Assembly: GCF_040361335.1 (NCBI RefSeq)
Contig: NZ_APNM01000004.1
Coordinates: forward strand, 124,001-188,000
Reading direction: 5' to 3'
DNA: 64,000 bases
From: APNM01 sp040361335
Lineage (GTDB): Bacteria > Pseudomonadota > Gammaproteobacteria > Nevskiales > Salinisphaeraceae
The position numbers and the translations under genes are program-made. Positions 50,363 through 58,932 of the stretch are shown piece by piece (the stretch's first letter is position 1; every line of letters begins with the position of its first letter). Below the pieces are notes generated by a model, which saw nothing but the letters and a program-made list of their open reading frames with translations, searched no databases and was not told the origin of the DNA.

Positions 50363-50770
50363 TTGATCCCGGCGGAATATCTACCCAGATCGGAGCCGCA
50401 AGGCCTCGCCGGCGACACGGCCGGCACGGCACGGCTCGCGTTGCTGGCGGCGGCGGACGCCACGCCCGACGCGGGCGCGGCCCTGGCCGCGCTCGGCTAC
50501 GCCGTCCATCCCGTGGCGGATATCGGCGAGATCGACGCCCTGCGTCCGGACCTGGTGCTGCTCCACTCGGACCTGGCAACGGTGCCGACCATCGCCGGTC
50601 TCCCGCCCACGATACCGGTCGTACTCTACGGCGGCGATCCGGACGTGGCCGAGGTGGTCGCCTGGATGCGTGCCGGTGCCGCCGATTATCTGGAGACCAC
50701 CGTCGGCCGCGGCGAATGGCACCGGCGGCTGCGCCGCGCCATGACGGGCCGCCGCAGCCGGCATACGTAG
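50363..50770 (+). CDS. Atypical (pseudo-)receiver domain protein
   Basis: A 135-residue protein with CheY-like strand-helix order: LALLAAAD, PDLVLLHSDL, IPVVLYGG, GAADYLET. The phosphoacceptor aspartate position is His68 (LVLLHSD) and the conserved lysine near 111 is absent, so phosphorylation is unlikely. The only start in reach is TTG 50363 after CCGGAGCG. It sits between the FixJ-type regulator and fnr, both on the same strand. Function unknown; a phosphorylation-independent partner of one of these regulators is a possibility. Confidence 0.6.
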   Translation: MIPAEYLPRSEPQGLAGDTAGTARLALLAAADATPDAGAALAALGYAVHPVADIGEIDALRPDLVLLHSDLATVPTIAGLPPTIPVVLYGGDPDVAEVVAWMRAGAADYLETTVGRGEWHRRLRRAMTGRRSRHT

Positions 50771-50862
50771 TACCCCGTACACCGGTTACGGCGATTCCGA
50801 ATTTTCCCCGCAACGCCGTTGCCGGACACTGGCGTCCAGCATTGCCAACGACGGGGAGAACA

Positions 50863-51591
50863 ATGCAGCAGCAGATCCTGGCCCAGTCCCGCCCTCTGGC
50901 CGAGACCGCGGTACGCCGCAACGCCTGCATGGATTGCCGCGTGCGCGACAAGTGCATCGCCGCCTGCGCCCTCGACTCCCTCGAGCCCCGCGCCCGCGAC
51001 GAGATCGCCGGCGACCGTGCCCGGTTCGCGGCGGGCGAGCACCTGTACTGGCGCGACGACCGCTTCAGCGCGCTTTACGTGGTGACCGGGGGCAGCTTCA
51101 AGAGCTACAACGTCGACCTCGACGGCAACGAGCGCGTGCGCGGCTTCCACTATCCCGGCAGCCTGATCGGCTTCGACGGCATCGAGAGCGGCCGCCAACG
51201 CTGCCACGTGGAGGCGATGGAGGATGCCACGGTGTGCGCCCTGCCGTTCGACCGCCTGCTCACCCTGTCCCTGCACGCCCCGTCGCTGCAGACGGACCTG
51301 TTCCGGAGCCTGAGCCGGGACTTGGTGCATGCCGAGACCCTGGCCGGCGACTACCCGGCGGAAGTGCGCATGGCCGCTTTCATCCTGGAGATCGGCGGCG
51401 ACGGTGCCGAGGCGCGGCTGCCGATGGCGCGCCGCGACATCGCCAACTACCTGCGCCTGGCCACCGAGACCGTCAGCCGCCTGATGACCCGCTTCCGCCG
51501 CGAGGGCCTGATCGAATGCCGGGGACGCTCGGTGCGCGTCGTCGATATCGACGGACTCCGGGAGATCGCGGAACCCTCGCTGTCCAATTAA
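50863..51591 (+). CDS. fnr: FNR, oxygen-sensing global regulator
   Basis: A 242-residue CRP/FNR protein with the N-terminal cluster ligands CMDCRVRDKC (Cys22, Cys25, Cys31) and the fourth ligand Cys125 in DATVCALPF, the pattern of E. coli FNR with [4Fe-4S]. Its recognition helix ATETVSRLM has the E-x2-SR contacts for TTGAT half-sites. ATG 50863 follows GGGGAGAA. It is the most likely activator for the 17 boxes in this window, with the DNR-type protein as second candidate. Confidence 0.93.
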   Translation: MQQQILAQSRPLAETAVRRNACMDCRVRDKCIAACALDSLEPRARDEIAGDRARFAAGEHLYWRDDRFSALYVVTGGSFKSYNVDLDGNERVRGFHYPGSLIGFDGIESGRQRCHVEAMEDATVCALPFDRLLTLSLHAPSLQTDLFRSLSRDLVHAETLAGDYPAEVRMAAFILEIGGDGAEARLPMARRDIANYLRLATETVSRLMTRFRREGLIECRGRSVRVVDIDGLREIAEPSLSN

Positions 51592-51634
51592 TCTCCAAGG
51601 GGACGCGGTTTTCCGAGGTCCCCGGAGTAGCGCG

Positions 51635-52474
51635 ATGATCCTGACCGGACGGATTCTGTTCCCGGTATTCCCGGCGGACGGCCACGAGGCCGAGCACCAG
51701 CTCGCGGCACTGGCCGCGCATACCGGCCACAGCCCGGCCCTGCTCACCCGCCGTCTGTCGCGCGAACCCGGCGAGGCGGAGGGTCTGCTGGACTCGGTGG
51801 CCGGGCGGCTGGACGCCCTCGGCGCGCCGGTCGCCGCGCGCCACATCGTCGACGGCAACCTCGCCGACGCCGTGCTGCGCTGCGCGGAAGAGGACGACGC
51901 CGCCATGATCTTCATGCCGGCGGGACCGGAGGCGCGCGAGGATGTCCGCCACACCGGCGTGGAGGCCGAGGCGATCGCCCGCAACGCCCGGCGCCCGGTC
52001 TGGATCGCCAAGCCGCACACCCCCGCCGAGCTGGAGACCGTCATCTGCGCCGTGGACGAGCGGCGCGCCAGCGCGGAGGCCCTCAAGGCCGCGATCGAGC
52101 TCGCCCGCTGTTACAGCGCGCGCCTGCGCATCGTGCGGGCGGCGCACCCGCCCGCCGACGGCGATCCGGTGACCGTCGCCATGGACGAGCGCGAGCGCGT
52201 CGAGGCCCGGCAGTCGGCCGGCAACCGGATCGAGAACGCCTTCGAGGATTTCCTGGAGGGCTTCAACGTCGAGGGTCTGCCGCGGGTCGAGCATCGCCTG
52301 CTGTGGGCGGACCGCGCCTCCCGGGCAATCACGGACGCCGCCGGCGAGAATCCGAATGCCCTGCTCGTGCTCGGGTCTTCCGGCGTGCATCGTTTCCTGA
52401 GACCGATGCTGGGCACCACCTCGGAGCGCGTGTTGCAGCACGCGCCCTGCTCGCTGCTGTTCGTGAAATATTGA
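51635..52474 (+). CDS. Tandem universal stress protein
   Basis: A 279-residue protein with two UspA domains, about residues 1-125 and 130-279. The second has the nucleotide-binding loop LLVLGSSGVHRFLRPMLGTTSERVLQHAP (core GSSGVHRFLRPMLGTTSE, near 245-262); the first has a degenerate loop (FMPAGPEAREDV). Such proteins aid survival in stasis or anaerobiosis. It lies 43 bp after fnr on the same strand and may be cotranscribed with it. Confidence 0.88.
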   Translation: MILTGRILFPVFPADGHEAEHQLAALAAHTGHSPALLTRRLSREPGEAEGLLDSVAGRLDALGAPVAARHIVDGNLADAVLRCAEEDDAAMIFMPAGPEAREDVRHTGVEAEAIARNARRPVWIAKPHTPAELETVICAVDERRASAEALKAAIELARCYSARLRIVRAAHPPADGDPVTVAMDERERVEARQSAGNRIENAFEDFLEGFNVEGLPRVEHRLLWADRASRAITDAAGENPNALLVLGSSGVHRFLRPMLGTTSERVLQHAPCSLLFVKY

Positions 52475-52487
52475 GCCGGGGTCGCCG

Positions 52488-52934
52488 TCAGATATTCTCG
52501 GCGACCCAGCGCCGAAGCTGTTCGGCGGACATCGCGCCTGCCGCATTCGCCACGGGGCGCCCGCCCTTGAACACCATCAGCGTCGGGATGCTGCGGATGC
52601 CGTAGCGGGCCGCGGCCCCGGGCGCGGCCTCGACGTTGACCTTGACGAAGCGGGCCGCCGGGCCGGTGGCCGCCGCGACCGCCTCGAACACCGGCGCCAT
52701 GGCCTTGCAGGGCCCGCACCAGGCGGCCCAGAAATCGACCACCAGCGGCAGTTGCTCGCGCGCCAGGTAACGGTCGAAACCGCCGTCCTCCAGCGCCAGC
52801 ACCCGGCCGGAAAACAGCGGCTCGCGGCAGGCGCCGCACTTGCCGCCGGCGTCCAGCCGTTCGGCGGGCACCCGGTTCACTCGCCCGCAGGCCGGGCAGA
52901 CGGTTTCCACGCTGGTCATCGCCGTCCCCGTCAT
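52488..52934 (-). CDS. trxC: TrxC-like thioredoxin with zinc-binding N-terminus
   Basis: A 148-residue thioredoxin 2: two CxxC pairs (CPAC and CGAC) for zinc in the first 40 residues, and the active site WAAWCGPCK near 75-83, with GIRSIPTLMVFKGG as cis-proline loop. ATG 52934 overlaps the stop of the upstream SQR gene (ATGA); ATG 52919 is an internal alternative that matches the E. coli start better. Coupling with SQR suggests handling of sulfide-derived persulfides. Confidence 0.9.
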   Translation of the reverse strand: MTGTAMTSVETVCPACGRVNRVPAERLDAGGKCGACREPLFSGRVLALEDGGFDRYLAREQLPLVVDFWAAWCGPCKAMAPVFEAVAAATGPAARFVKVNVEAAPGAAARYGIRSIPTLMVFKGGRPVANAAGAMSAEQLRRWVAENI

Positions 52935-54205
52935 TTGCCGACCAGCCGTACGAGACCCATCAGACGCAGCAGGTAGCGTTCGTAGAAGGGCTCGGTGCGG
53001 CCGCTGCGCATCTTGTGCAGGTAGTACTTCTCGAACGCGATCTTGGCCCAGTGGACCCATTTCCCGCTCTTCGACCAAGTCAGGTTGCGGGGCGGGATCT
53101 GCGGCTGGGCCACGAAGGCGAACCCGGAGTCGCCCATGTCGGCCAGGCAGAGGGCGTTCCAGGTGGCCTGGGCGGTGACCGGGTCGCCGTCGATGGCGGC
53201 CGCGATGTTCTTGACGATGGCCGCGTTCATGGATTCGATCATGTAACCGGTCTTGGGCGCGCCGGTGGGCACCGGCGTGGGCTCCACCGGCGGGATGGCG
53301 ATGCACACGCCGGTGGCATAGATATCCTGCCAGGCGGGATTGCGCTGCTGGTCGTCCACCAGGATGAACCCGCGCGGGTTGCTCAACCCCTCCACCCCGC
53401 GCCAGGCCGGCATGCCGCGGAACGGCGGAATGAACATGGTGTAGCGGCTGGGCAGGGTCTGCGGCGTCTTGGGCTCGCCCTCGTCGTCCAGGGGCGTGAT
53501 CCGGACCTCGTCCGCGGCCACCTCGTCGACGCGGGCGCTGGTCACCCAGCGGATATGGCGCTGGCGCAGCTCGGATTCGAGCAGCCCCTTGGAATCGCCG
53601 ACGCCGCCGAGCCCCATGTGGCCGATATACGGCTCGCTGGTGACGAACGTGATCGGCACCTTGTCGCGCAGCCGGCGGCGGCGCAGATCGGTGTCCAGCA
53701 TCAGCGCGAACTCATAGGCCGGACCGAAGCAGCTCGCCCCCTGCACGGCGCCCACCACCACCGGGCCGGGCTCCTTCAGGAAACGCTCGTAAGCCTCGTG
53801 GGCATCGACGGCGTGCGGCGTGGTGCACACGGAGTGGCTATGGGCCTCGGGACCCAGCCCCGGCACTTCGTCGAAGGCCAATTCCGGGCCGGTGGCGATC
53901 ACCAGGTAGTCATAGTTCATCGGGTCGCCGGCGTCGAAATCCAGCCGGCGGGCGGCCGGATCGATGCCGGTCACGGTCCCCTGTCGGAAACGGATGCCCT
54001 TGCGCGCGGCATGCTCCGCGATCGGCACCTGGACCCGGCCCGGCTCGCGCCAGCCCAGGGCGACCCAGGGGTTCGAGGGCGTGAACTGGAACGCCGGCAC
54101 GGGATTGACCAGGGTCACCTCGTGACCGCCCTCCAGTTCCGCCTGGAGCTCGTAGGCCACCGAGAAGCCGCCGATACCGGCCCCCACCACCACGATATGC
54201 GCCAT
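52931..54205 (-). CDS. sqr: Sulfide:quinone oxidoreductase (bacterial SQR/FCSD-like)
   Basis: A 424-residue flavoprotein with FAD motif HIVVVGAGIGGFSVAYEL and redox cysteines in SVCTTPHA (near 128), GASCFGPAYEF (near 160) and GVCIAIPPVEPTPVPTG (near 350), the three-cysteine set of bacterial SQR. It feeds electrons from sulfide into quinone. It differs clearly from the type II SQR at 42188-43435. It precedes trxC with an ATGA overlap. A perfect FNR box lies 69.5 bp upstream. Confidence 0.88.
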   Translation of the reverse strand: MAHIVVVGAGIGGFSVAYELQAELEGGHEVTLVNPVPAFQFTPSNPWVALGWREPGRVQVPIAEHAARKGIRFRQGTVTGIDPAARRLDFDAGDPMNYDYLVIATGPELAFDEVPGLGPEAHSHSVCTTPHAVDAHEAYERFLKEPGPVVVGAVQGASCFGPAYEFALMLDTDLRRRRLRDKVPITFVTSEPYIGHMGLGGVGDSKGLLESELRQRHIRWVTSARVDEVAADEVRITPLDDEGEPKTPQTLPSRYTMFIPPFRGMPAWRGVEGLSNPRGFILVDDQQRNPAWQDIYATGVCIAIPPVEPTPVPTGAPKTGYMIESMNAAIVKNIAAAIDGDPVTAQATWNALCLADMGDSGFAFVAQPQIPPRNLTWSKSGKWVHWAKIAFEKYYLHKMRSGRTEPFYERYLLRLMGLVRLVGK

Positions 54206-54267
54206 TGTCCGTTCTCCGATCCGACGGTCGTTGACGACGAGCCTGCACCCCCGGCGGGCCGGGCGTA

Positions 54268-54281
54268 TTGATCCAGATCAA
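54268..54281. promoter_or_regulatory. FNR/DNR box between sqr and the DUF2892 gene
   Basis: TTGATCCAGATCAA, perfect, identical to the box before the other SQR gene; 69.5 bp before sqr, the same spacing, and 121.5 bp before ATG 54396. Confidence 0.85.
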
Positions 54282-54395
54282 AAGGCGGCATCCGGACACG
54301 CGGCAGAATCGATCGCAATGGCTCATAGCCGACTCCGGAGCCGACGCGCCGTCACGGCACGGCCGGCCCGGCCATCTAGCACGGAGGATCGCGAA

Positions 54396-54629
54396 ATGAC
54401 CTCGAGCAACGTCAACATCGACACGCTGGTGTTCCGGGTGGCCGGCATCATGGTGCTGATATCGCTGCTGCTGGCCTACTTCCACAGCACCTACTGGCTG
54501 TGGCTGACCGCCTTCGTCGGCGCCAACATGCTGCAGGCCTCGTTCACCGGCTTCTGCCCCATGGCCCGCATCCTGGCGCGCCTGGGCGTGGCGCCGGGCG
54601 CCGCCTTCCGGGGCGGCCGGACCGGCTGA
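54396..54629 (+). CDS. DUF2892 small membrane protein
   Basis: A 77-residue protein with two hydrophobic helices: VFRVAGIMVLISLLLAYF and YWLWLTAFVGANMLQASFTG, ending in FCPMARILARLG. The FTGFCPM motif is the hallmark of DUF2892 (YgaP-like) proteins, often found with rhodanese or sulfide-oxidation genes. ATG 54396 follows CGGAGG. Divergent from sqr; it precedes the efflux operon by 5 bp and may be its first gene. Confidence 0.85.
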   Translation: MTSSNVNIDTLVFRVAGIMVLISLLLAYFHSTYWLWLTAFVGANMLQASFTGFCPMARILARLGVAPGAAFRGGRTG

Positions 54630-54634
54630 TCGCG

Positions 54635-55705
54635 ATGCGAGTGCCCGCCCTGATCCTCGCCGCGGCGACCGCCGCCCTGGCCGCGGGCTGCGGCGAGTCA
54701 CCGCCCGCCGACCGCGGCACCACGGTGCCGGCAACCGGGCTGGAAACCGTCACCCTGGCGCCGGAAACGGTGGTCGACGAGGTCGCCTTCGACGGCAACC
54801 TGGAAGCCCTGAACCGTTCCACGGTGGCCTCCGAGGTCAATGCCCGGGTCACCGAGCTGCCGTTCGACGTCGGCGACTATGTCGAGCAGGGCGAAGTGAT
54901 CGCGCGCTTCCGCGACACCTCCCAGCAGGCAAGGCTGCGCGCGGCGCAGGCCGGGCTCGACGAGGCCCGCGCGCGTCTCGCCGAGGTGGCCGAGACCTAC
55001 CGCCGGGCCCGCGCCCTGTACGAGAAAGAGTTGATCGCCAAGGCCCAACTCGAGAACGCGGTGGCCGCGTACGAGTCGGCCAAGGCGCGGGTGTCGGCGG
55101 CCGAGGCGGACGTGCGCGGGGCGCAAGAGGCCCTGGAGCATACCGTGGTGCGCGCGCCCTATAGCGGCGTGGTGCTGGAACGCCACGTCGAGCTCGGCGA
55201 GACCGCCACCGTCGGCCAACCGTTGATGACCGGGCTCTCGCTGGAACACCTGCGCGCGGTCGTGGACATCCCGCAGTCCTACATCGCGGCGCTGCGCGAG
55301 CACCGCAGCGCGCGCGCGATCCTGCCGGACGGCGCCAGCGTGCCCGCGGCCTCGTTGCGCATCCCGCCGGGCGCCGACCCGCAGACCCATACCTTCCGCG
55401 TGCTGGTGCGCCTGCCCGAGGGCGACCATGGCGTGTTTCCGGGCACGCTGGTGAAGATCGCCTTCGTGCGCGGCGAGACGCGACGCCTGCTACTGCCGGC
55501 GACAGCCGTGGTCCGCCGCAGCGAAGTGGTGGCCGTGTACGTGGTCGGCGAGGACGGCCGCGTCACGCTGCGGCAGGTGCGCCTGGACGAACCGCGCGCC
55601 GACGGCCGCCTGCCGGTTCTGGCCGGCGTGTCCGAGGGCGAACGCGTCGCTCTCGACCCGATCGCCGCCGGCATCGCCCGCGCCAAGCAGGCGGCGGCCC
55701 GATGA
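54635..55705 (+). CDS. RND efflux periplasmic adaptor (lipoprotein)
   Basis: A 356-residue membrane-fusion protein. The N-terminal lipobox LAAGC near residue 20 indicates lipid anchoring in the inner membrane. A biotinyl-lipoyl fold, a coiled-coil hairpin (residues about 95-165, ARARLAEVAETYRRARALYE) and a beta-barrel domain follow in MFP order (TVVRAPYSGVVLERHVELGE core APYSGVVLERHVELGE). Stop overlaps the RND gene by 4 bp. Substrate unknown. Confidence 0.9.
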   Translation: MRVPALILAAATAALAAGCGESPPADRGTTVPATGLETVTLAPETVVDEVAFDGNLEALNRSTVASEVNARVTELPFDVGDYVEQGEVIARFRDTSQQARLRAAQAGLDEARARLAEVAETYRRARALYEKELIAKAQLENAVAAYESAKARVSAAEADVRGAQEALEHTVVRAPYSGVVLERHVELGETATVGQPLMTGLSLEHLRAVVDIPQSYIAALREHRSARAILPDGASVPAASLRIPPGADPQTHTFRVLVRLPEGDHGVFPGTLVKIAFVRGETRRLLLPATAVVRRSEVVAVYVVGEDGRVTLRQVRLDEPRADGRLPVLAGVSEGERVALDPIAAGIARAKQAAAR

Positions 55706-58700
55706 GCGAACGCCGCATGGGCATCTCCGGACGTATCGCGGCGCGCTTCCTGACCACCGAGATCACGCCGCTGCTGGCGCTGGTCGGGCTGCTCGCCGGG
55801 CTTTTCGCCGTACTGGTGACCCCGCGCGAGGAAGAGCCGCAGATCGATGTCACCTTCGCCAACGTGTTCATCCCCTACCCCGGCGCCTCGGCGCGCGAGG
55901 TGGCCACCATGGTGACCACCCCGGCCGAACAGATCCTGGCCGAGATCGAGGGGGTCGAGCACGTCATGTCCGCCTCGCGGACCGGCATGGCCATGCTCAC
56001 GGTCCAGTTCGAGGTGGGCGAGAAACGCCGCGACACCATCGTGCGTCTCTACAACGCCTTCTACTCCGAACAGGACTGGATGCCGCCGGATATCGGCGTG
56101 GGCCAGCCCATTATCAAGCCCAAGGGCATCGACGACGTCCCCATCGCCGCGATCACCCTCTGGAGCGAGGACCCGGCCATCGGCGCCCACGAGCTGGCGC
56201 GGGTGGCGCACAGCGCCGCCACCGAATTGCAACGGGTGCCGGGCACCCGCGACATCATCCCCATCGGCGCGCCCGAACGCGTGGCCCATGTACTCCTGGA
56301 CCCGCAGCGCCTGGCCGGCCACGGCATCGACCTGGCGGCCCTGAAACGTTCCCTGGCGGCGGCCAATGTCTCCCGCGACGCCGGCACCGTGGTCGACGGC
56401 GGCGAGGCGGTCCTGGTCCAGGCCGGCACCTTCCTGTCGGCGCCGGGGGAGCTGGCCGATCTGGTGGTCGGCAGCCGGCAGGGCGCGCCGGTGTTCCTGC
56501 GCGACGTCGCCGAAGTCCGCTACGGGCCCGACCAACCCGCCCATTATGTGCGCTTCGGCGTCGGCGCCGGCGGCGAGACCAAGGATCTGCCGGCGACACC
56601 CTCGCAGCCGGCCGTGACCCTGGCGATCGCCAAGAAGCCCGGCGAGAACGCCGTCGACATCGCCGACGCCGTGTTCGAGCGCTTCGAGCAGCTCCACGGC
56701 ACGGTGGTCCCGGAATCGGTGCATGCCACGGTCACCCGCGACTACGGCAAGACCGCCAACGACAAGGCGGTCACGCTGATCGAGAAACTGATCTTCGCCA
56801 CGACCGCCGTGGTGCTGCTGGTGCTGATCTCGCTGGGCTGGCGCGAGGCCGTGGTGGTCGGCGCGGCCGTGGTGGTAACCCTGGCGATCACCCTGTTCGC
56901 CTCCTGGGCCTGGGGCTTCACCCTCAACCGGGTGTCGCTGTTCGCCCTGATCTTCGCCATCGGCATCCTGGTGGACGACGCCATCGTGGTGGTCGAGAAC
57001 ATCCACCGCCACATGCAGATCGGCGGCAAATCGCTGACCGAGGCGATCCCCCCGGCGGTGGACGAGGTCGGCGGCCCCACCATCCTGGCCACCTTCACCG
57101 TGATCGCGGCCCTGCTGCCCATGGCCTTCGTTTCCGGACTGATGGGCCCGTACATGGCGCCGATCCCGATCAACGCCAGCATGGGCATGCTGATCTCCCT
57201 GATCGTGGCCTTCGTGTTCACGCCCTGGCTTTACCGCCGGGTGTTCCGCAACGTCGAGCACGGCCACGAGGCGGACCCGGAAGCCGCCGACTCGCGCCTG
57301 CGCCGTATCCTCCAGGCCCTGATGGGTCCGTTCCTGCGCGGCCGCGCGGGCCGCGGCCCGCGGGTGCTGCTGCTGGCCGGCCTGATCGGACTGATCGGCG
57401 CCTCGTTCGCACTGGTGGGCATGCAGTGGGTGGTGATGAAGATGCTGCCCTTCGACAACAAATCCGAGTTCCAGGTGGTGGTGGACATGCCCGAGGGCAC
57501 GCCGCTGGAGACCACCGACCGCGTCCTCGGTGAACTCGCGGCGTATCTGGCGGGCATACCCGAGGTCACCGACTGGCAGACCTATGCCGGCACCGCCTCG
57601 CCGATCAATTTCAACGGCCTGGTGCGCCAGTACTATCTCCGCGGCGAGCCCCACCAGGGCGACATCCAGGTCAATCTGGTGGACAAGGGCGAGCGCGACC
57701 GGCCCAGCCACGACATCGCCCGCGCCGTGCGCGGGCCGCTGCAGGCCATCGGCGAGCGGCACGGCGCCAACGTCAAGATCGTGGAGGTGCCGCCCGGTCC
57801 GCCGGTACTGGCGCCGCTGGTCGCCGAGATCTACGGGCCCGACTACGCCGGCCAGCAGCGGGTCGCCGAGACCGTGCGCGGGGTCTTCGAGAACACCGAC
57901 GACGTGGTCGACGTCGACACCTTCGTCGAGGCGCCCCAGCCCAAGCTGGTGGTCGCGGTCGACCGCCGGCGCGCGGCCCGCCTGGGCGTGAGCCAGGCCG
58001 CCGTGGCCGACACCCTGGCCACCGCCCTGCGCGGCGGCGACGCCGGTTACCTGCACCGCGAGGACACCAAGTACCCCCTGCCCATCCGGCTGGAGCTTAC
58101 CGAAGGCGGCAAGGCCGACCCGGACGTGCTCGGCGCCCTGCGCGTGCGGGCCGCGGGCGGCGGGCTGGTGCCGATCAGCGAGGTCGCCCGCTTCGAGCGG
58201 ACCACCCGCGACCAGACCATCTACCACAAGGACCTGCTGCCGGTGGTGTTCGTCACCGGCGACGCCGCCGGTCGCCTGGACAGCCCGCTGTACGGCATGG
58301 CCGCCATCGCCTCGACCCTGGGCGAGACCGGGGTCGCCGGCGGTCACATCCTGGACCAGCACTTCCTCGGCCAGCCGGACAACCCCTATGCCTGGAGCAT
58401 GAAATGGGACGGCGAGTGGCAGATCACCTACGAGACCTTCCGCGACATGGGCCTGGCCTATTCCGTCGGCCTGGTGCTGATCTACCTGCTGGTGGTCGCC
58501 CAGTTCCGCTCCTACGGCGTGCCGCTGATCATCATGGCGCCGATCCCGCTGACCCTGATCGGCATCCTGCCGGGCCACGCCCTGCTCGGGAAGCAGTTCA
58601 CCGCCACCTCCATGATCGGCATGATCGCGTTGGCCGGGATCATCGTGCGCAACTCCATCCTCTTGGTGGATTTCGTGCAGCAGCGGCTGCGCGAGGGCGA

Positions 58701-58932
58701 GAGCCTGGAGCGGGCGGTGGTGGACGCCGCCGCGGTGCGCGCGCGGCCGATCGCCCTGACCGCGGTCGCGGCCATGCTGGGCGCGACCTTCATCCTGGAC
58801 GATCCGATCTTCAGCGGCCTGTCGGTCTCGCTGATCTTCGGCATCTTCGTGTCCACCCTGCTGACCCTGTTGGTGATCCCCGTCGTGTACTACGCCTACC
58901 ACTACAAGCGCCGGCCGGGGGACGCCGCATGA
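55702..58932 (+). CDS. RND efflux pump, inner-membrane transporter (HAE1/AcrB-like)
   Basis: A 1076-residue RND protein of normal length with two six-helix halves and two large periplasmic loops. The proton-relay aspartates are in GILVDDAIVVVENIHRH (near 425). The periplasmic region has no obvious heavy-metal signature methionines, so drug or lipid export is more likely than metal. It overlaps the adaptor gene upstream and the TolC-like gene downstream by ATGA, so all three are translationally coupled. Confidence 0.92.
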   Translation: MSERRMGISGRIAARFLTTEITPLLALVGLLAGLFAVLVTPREEEPQIDVTFANVFIPYPGASAREVATMVTTPAEQILAEIEGVEHVMSASRTGMAMLTVQFEVGEKRRDTIVRLYNAFYSEQDWMPPDIGVGQPIIKPKGIDDVPIAAITLWSEDPAIGAHELARVAHSAATELQRVPGTRDIIPIGAPERVAHVLLDPQRLAGHGIDLAALKRSLAAANVSRDAGTVVDGGEAVLVQAGTFLSAPGELADLVVGSRQGAPVFLRDVAEVRYGPDQPAHYVRFGVGAGGETKDLPATPSQPAVTLAIAKKPGENAVDIADAVFERFEQLHGTVVPESVHATVTRDYGKTANDKAVTLIEKLIFATTAVVLLVLISLGWREAVVVGAAVVVTLAITLFASWAWGFTLNRVSLFALIFAIGILVDDAIVVVENIHRHMQIGGKSLTEAIPPAVDEVGGPTILATFTVIAALLPMAFVSGLMGPYMAPIPINASMGMLISLIVAFVFTPWLYRRVFRNVEHGHEADPEAADSRLRRILQALMGPFLRGRAGRGPRVLLLAGLIGLIGASFALVGMQWVVMKMLPFDNKSEFQVVVDMPEGTPLETTDRVLGELAAYLAGIPEVTDWQTYAGTASPINFNGLVRQYYLRGEPHQGDIQVNLVDKGERDRPSHDIARAVRGPLQAIGERHGANVKIVEVPPGPPVLAPLVAEIYGPDYAGQQRVAETVRGVFENTDDVVDVDTFVEAPQPKLVVAVDRRRAARLGVSQAAVADTLATALRGGDAGYLHREDTKYPLPIRLELTEGGKADPDVLGALRVRAAGGGLVPISEVARFERTTRDQTIYHKDLLPVVFVTGDAAGRLDSPLYGMAAIASTLGETGVAGGHILDQHFLGQPDNPYAWSMKWDGEWQITYETFRDMGLAYSVGLVLIYLLVVAQFRSYGVPLIIMAPIPLTLIGILPGHALLGKQFTATSMIGMIALAGIIVRNSILLVDFVQQRLREGESLERAVVDAAAVRARPIALTAVAAMLGATFILDDPIFSGLSVSLIFGIFVSTLLTLLVIPVVYYAYHYKRRPGDAA

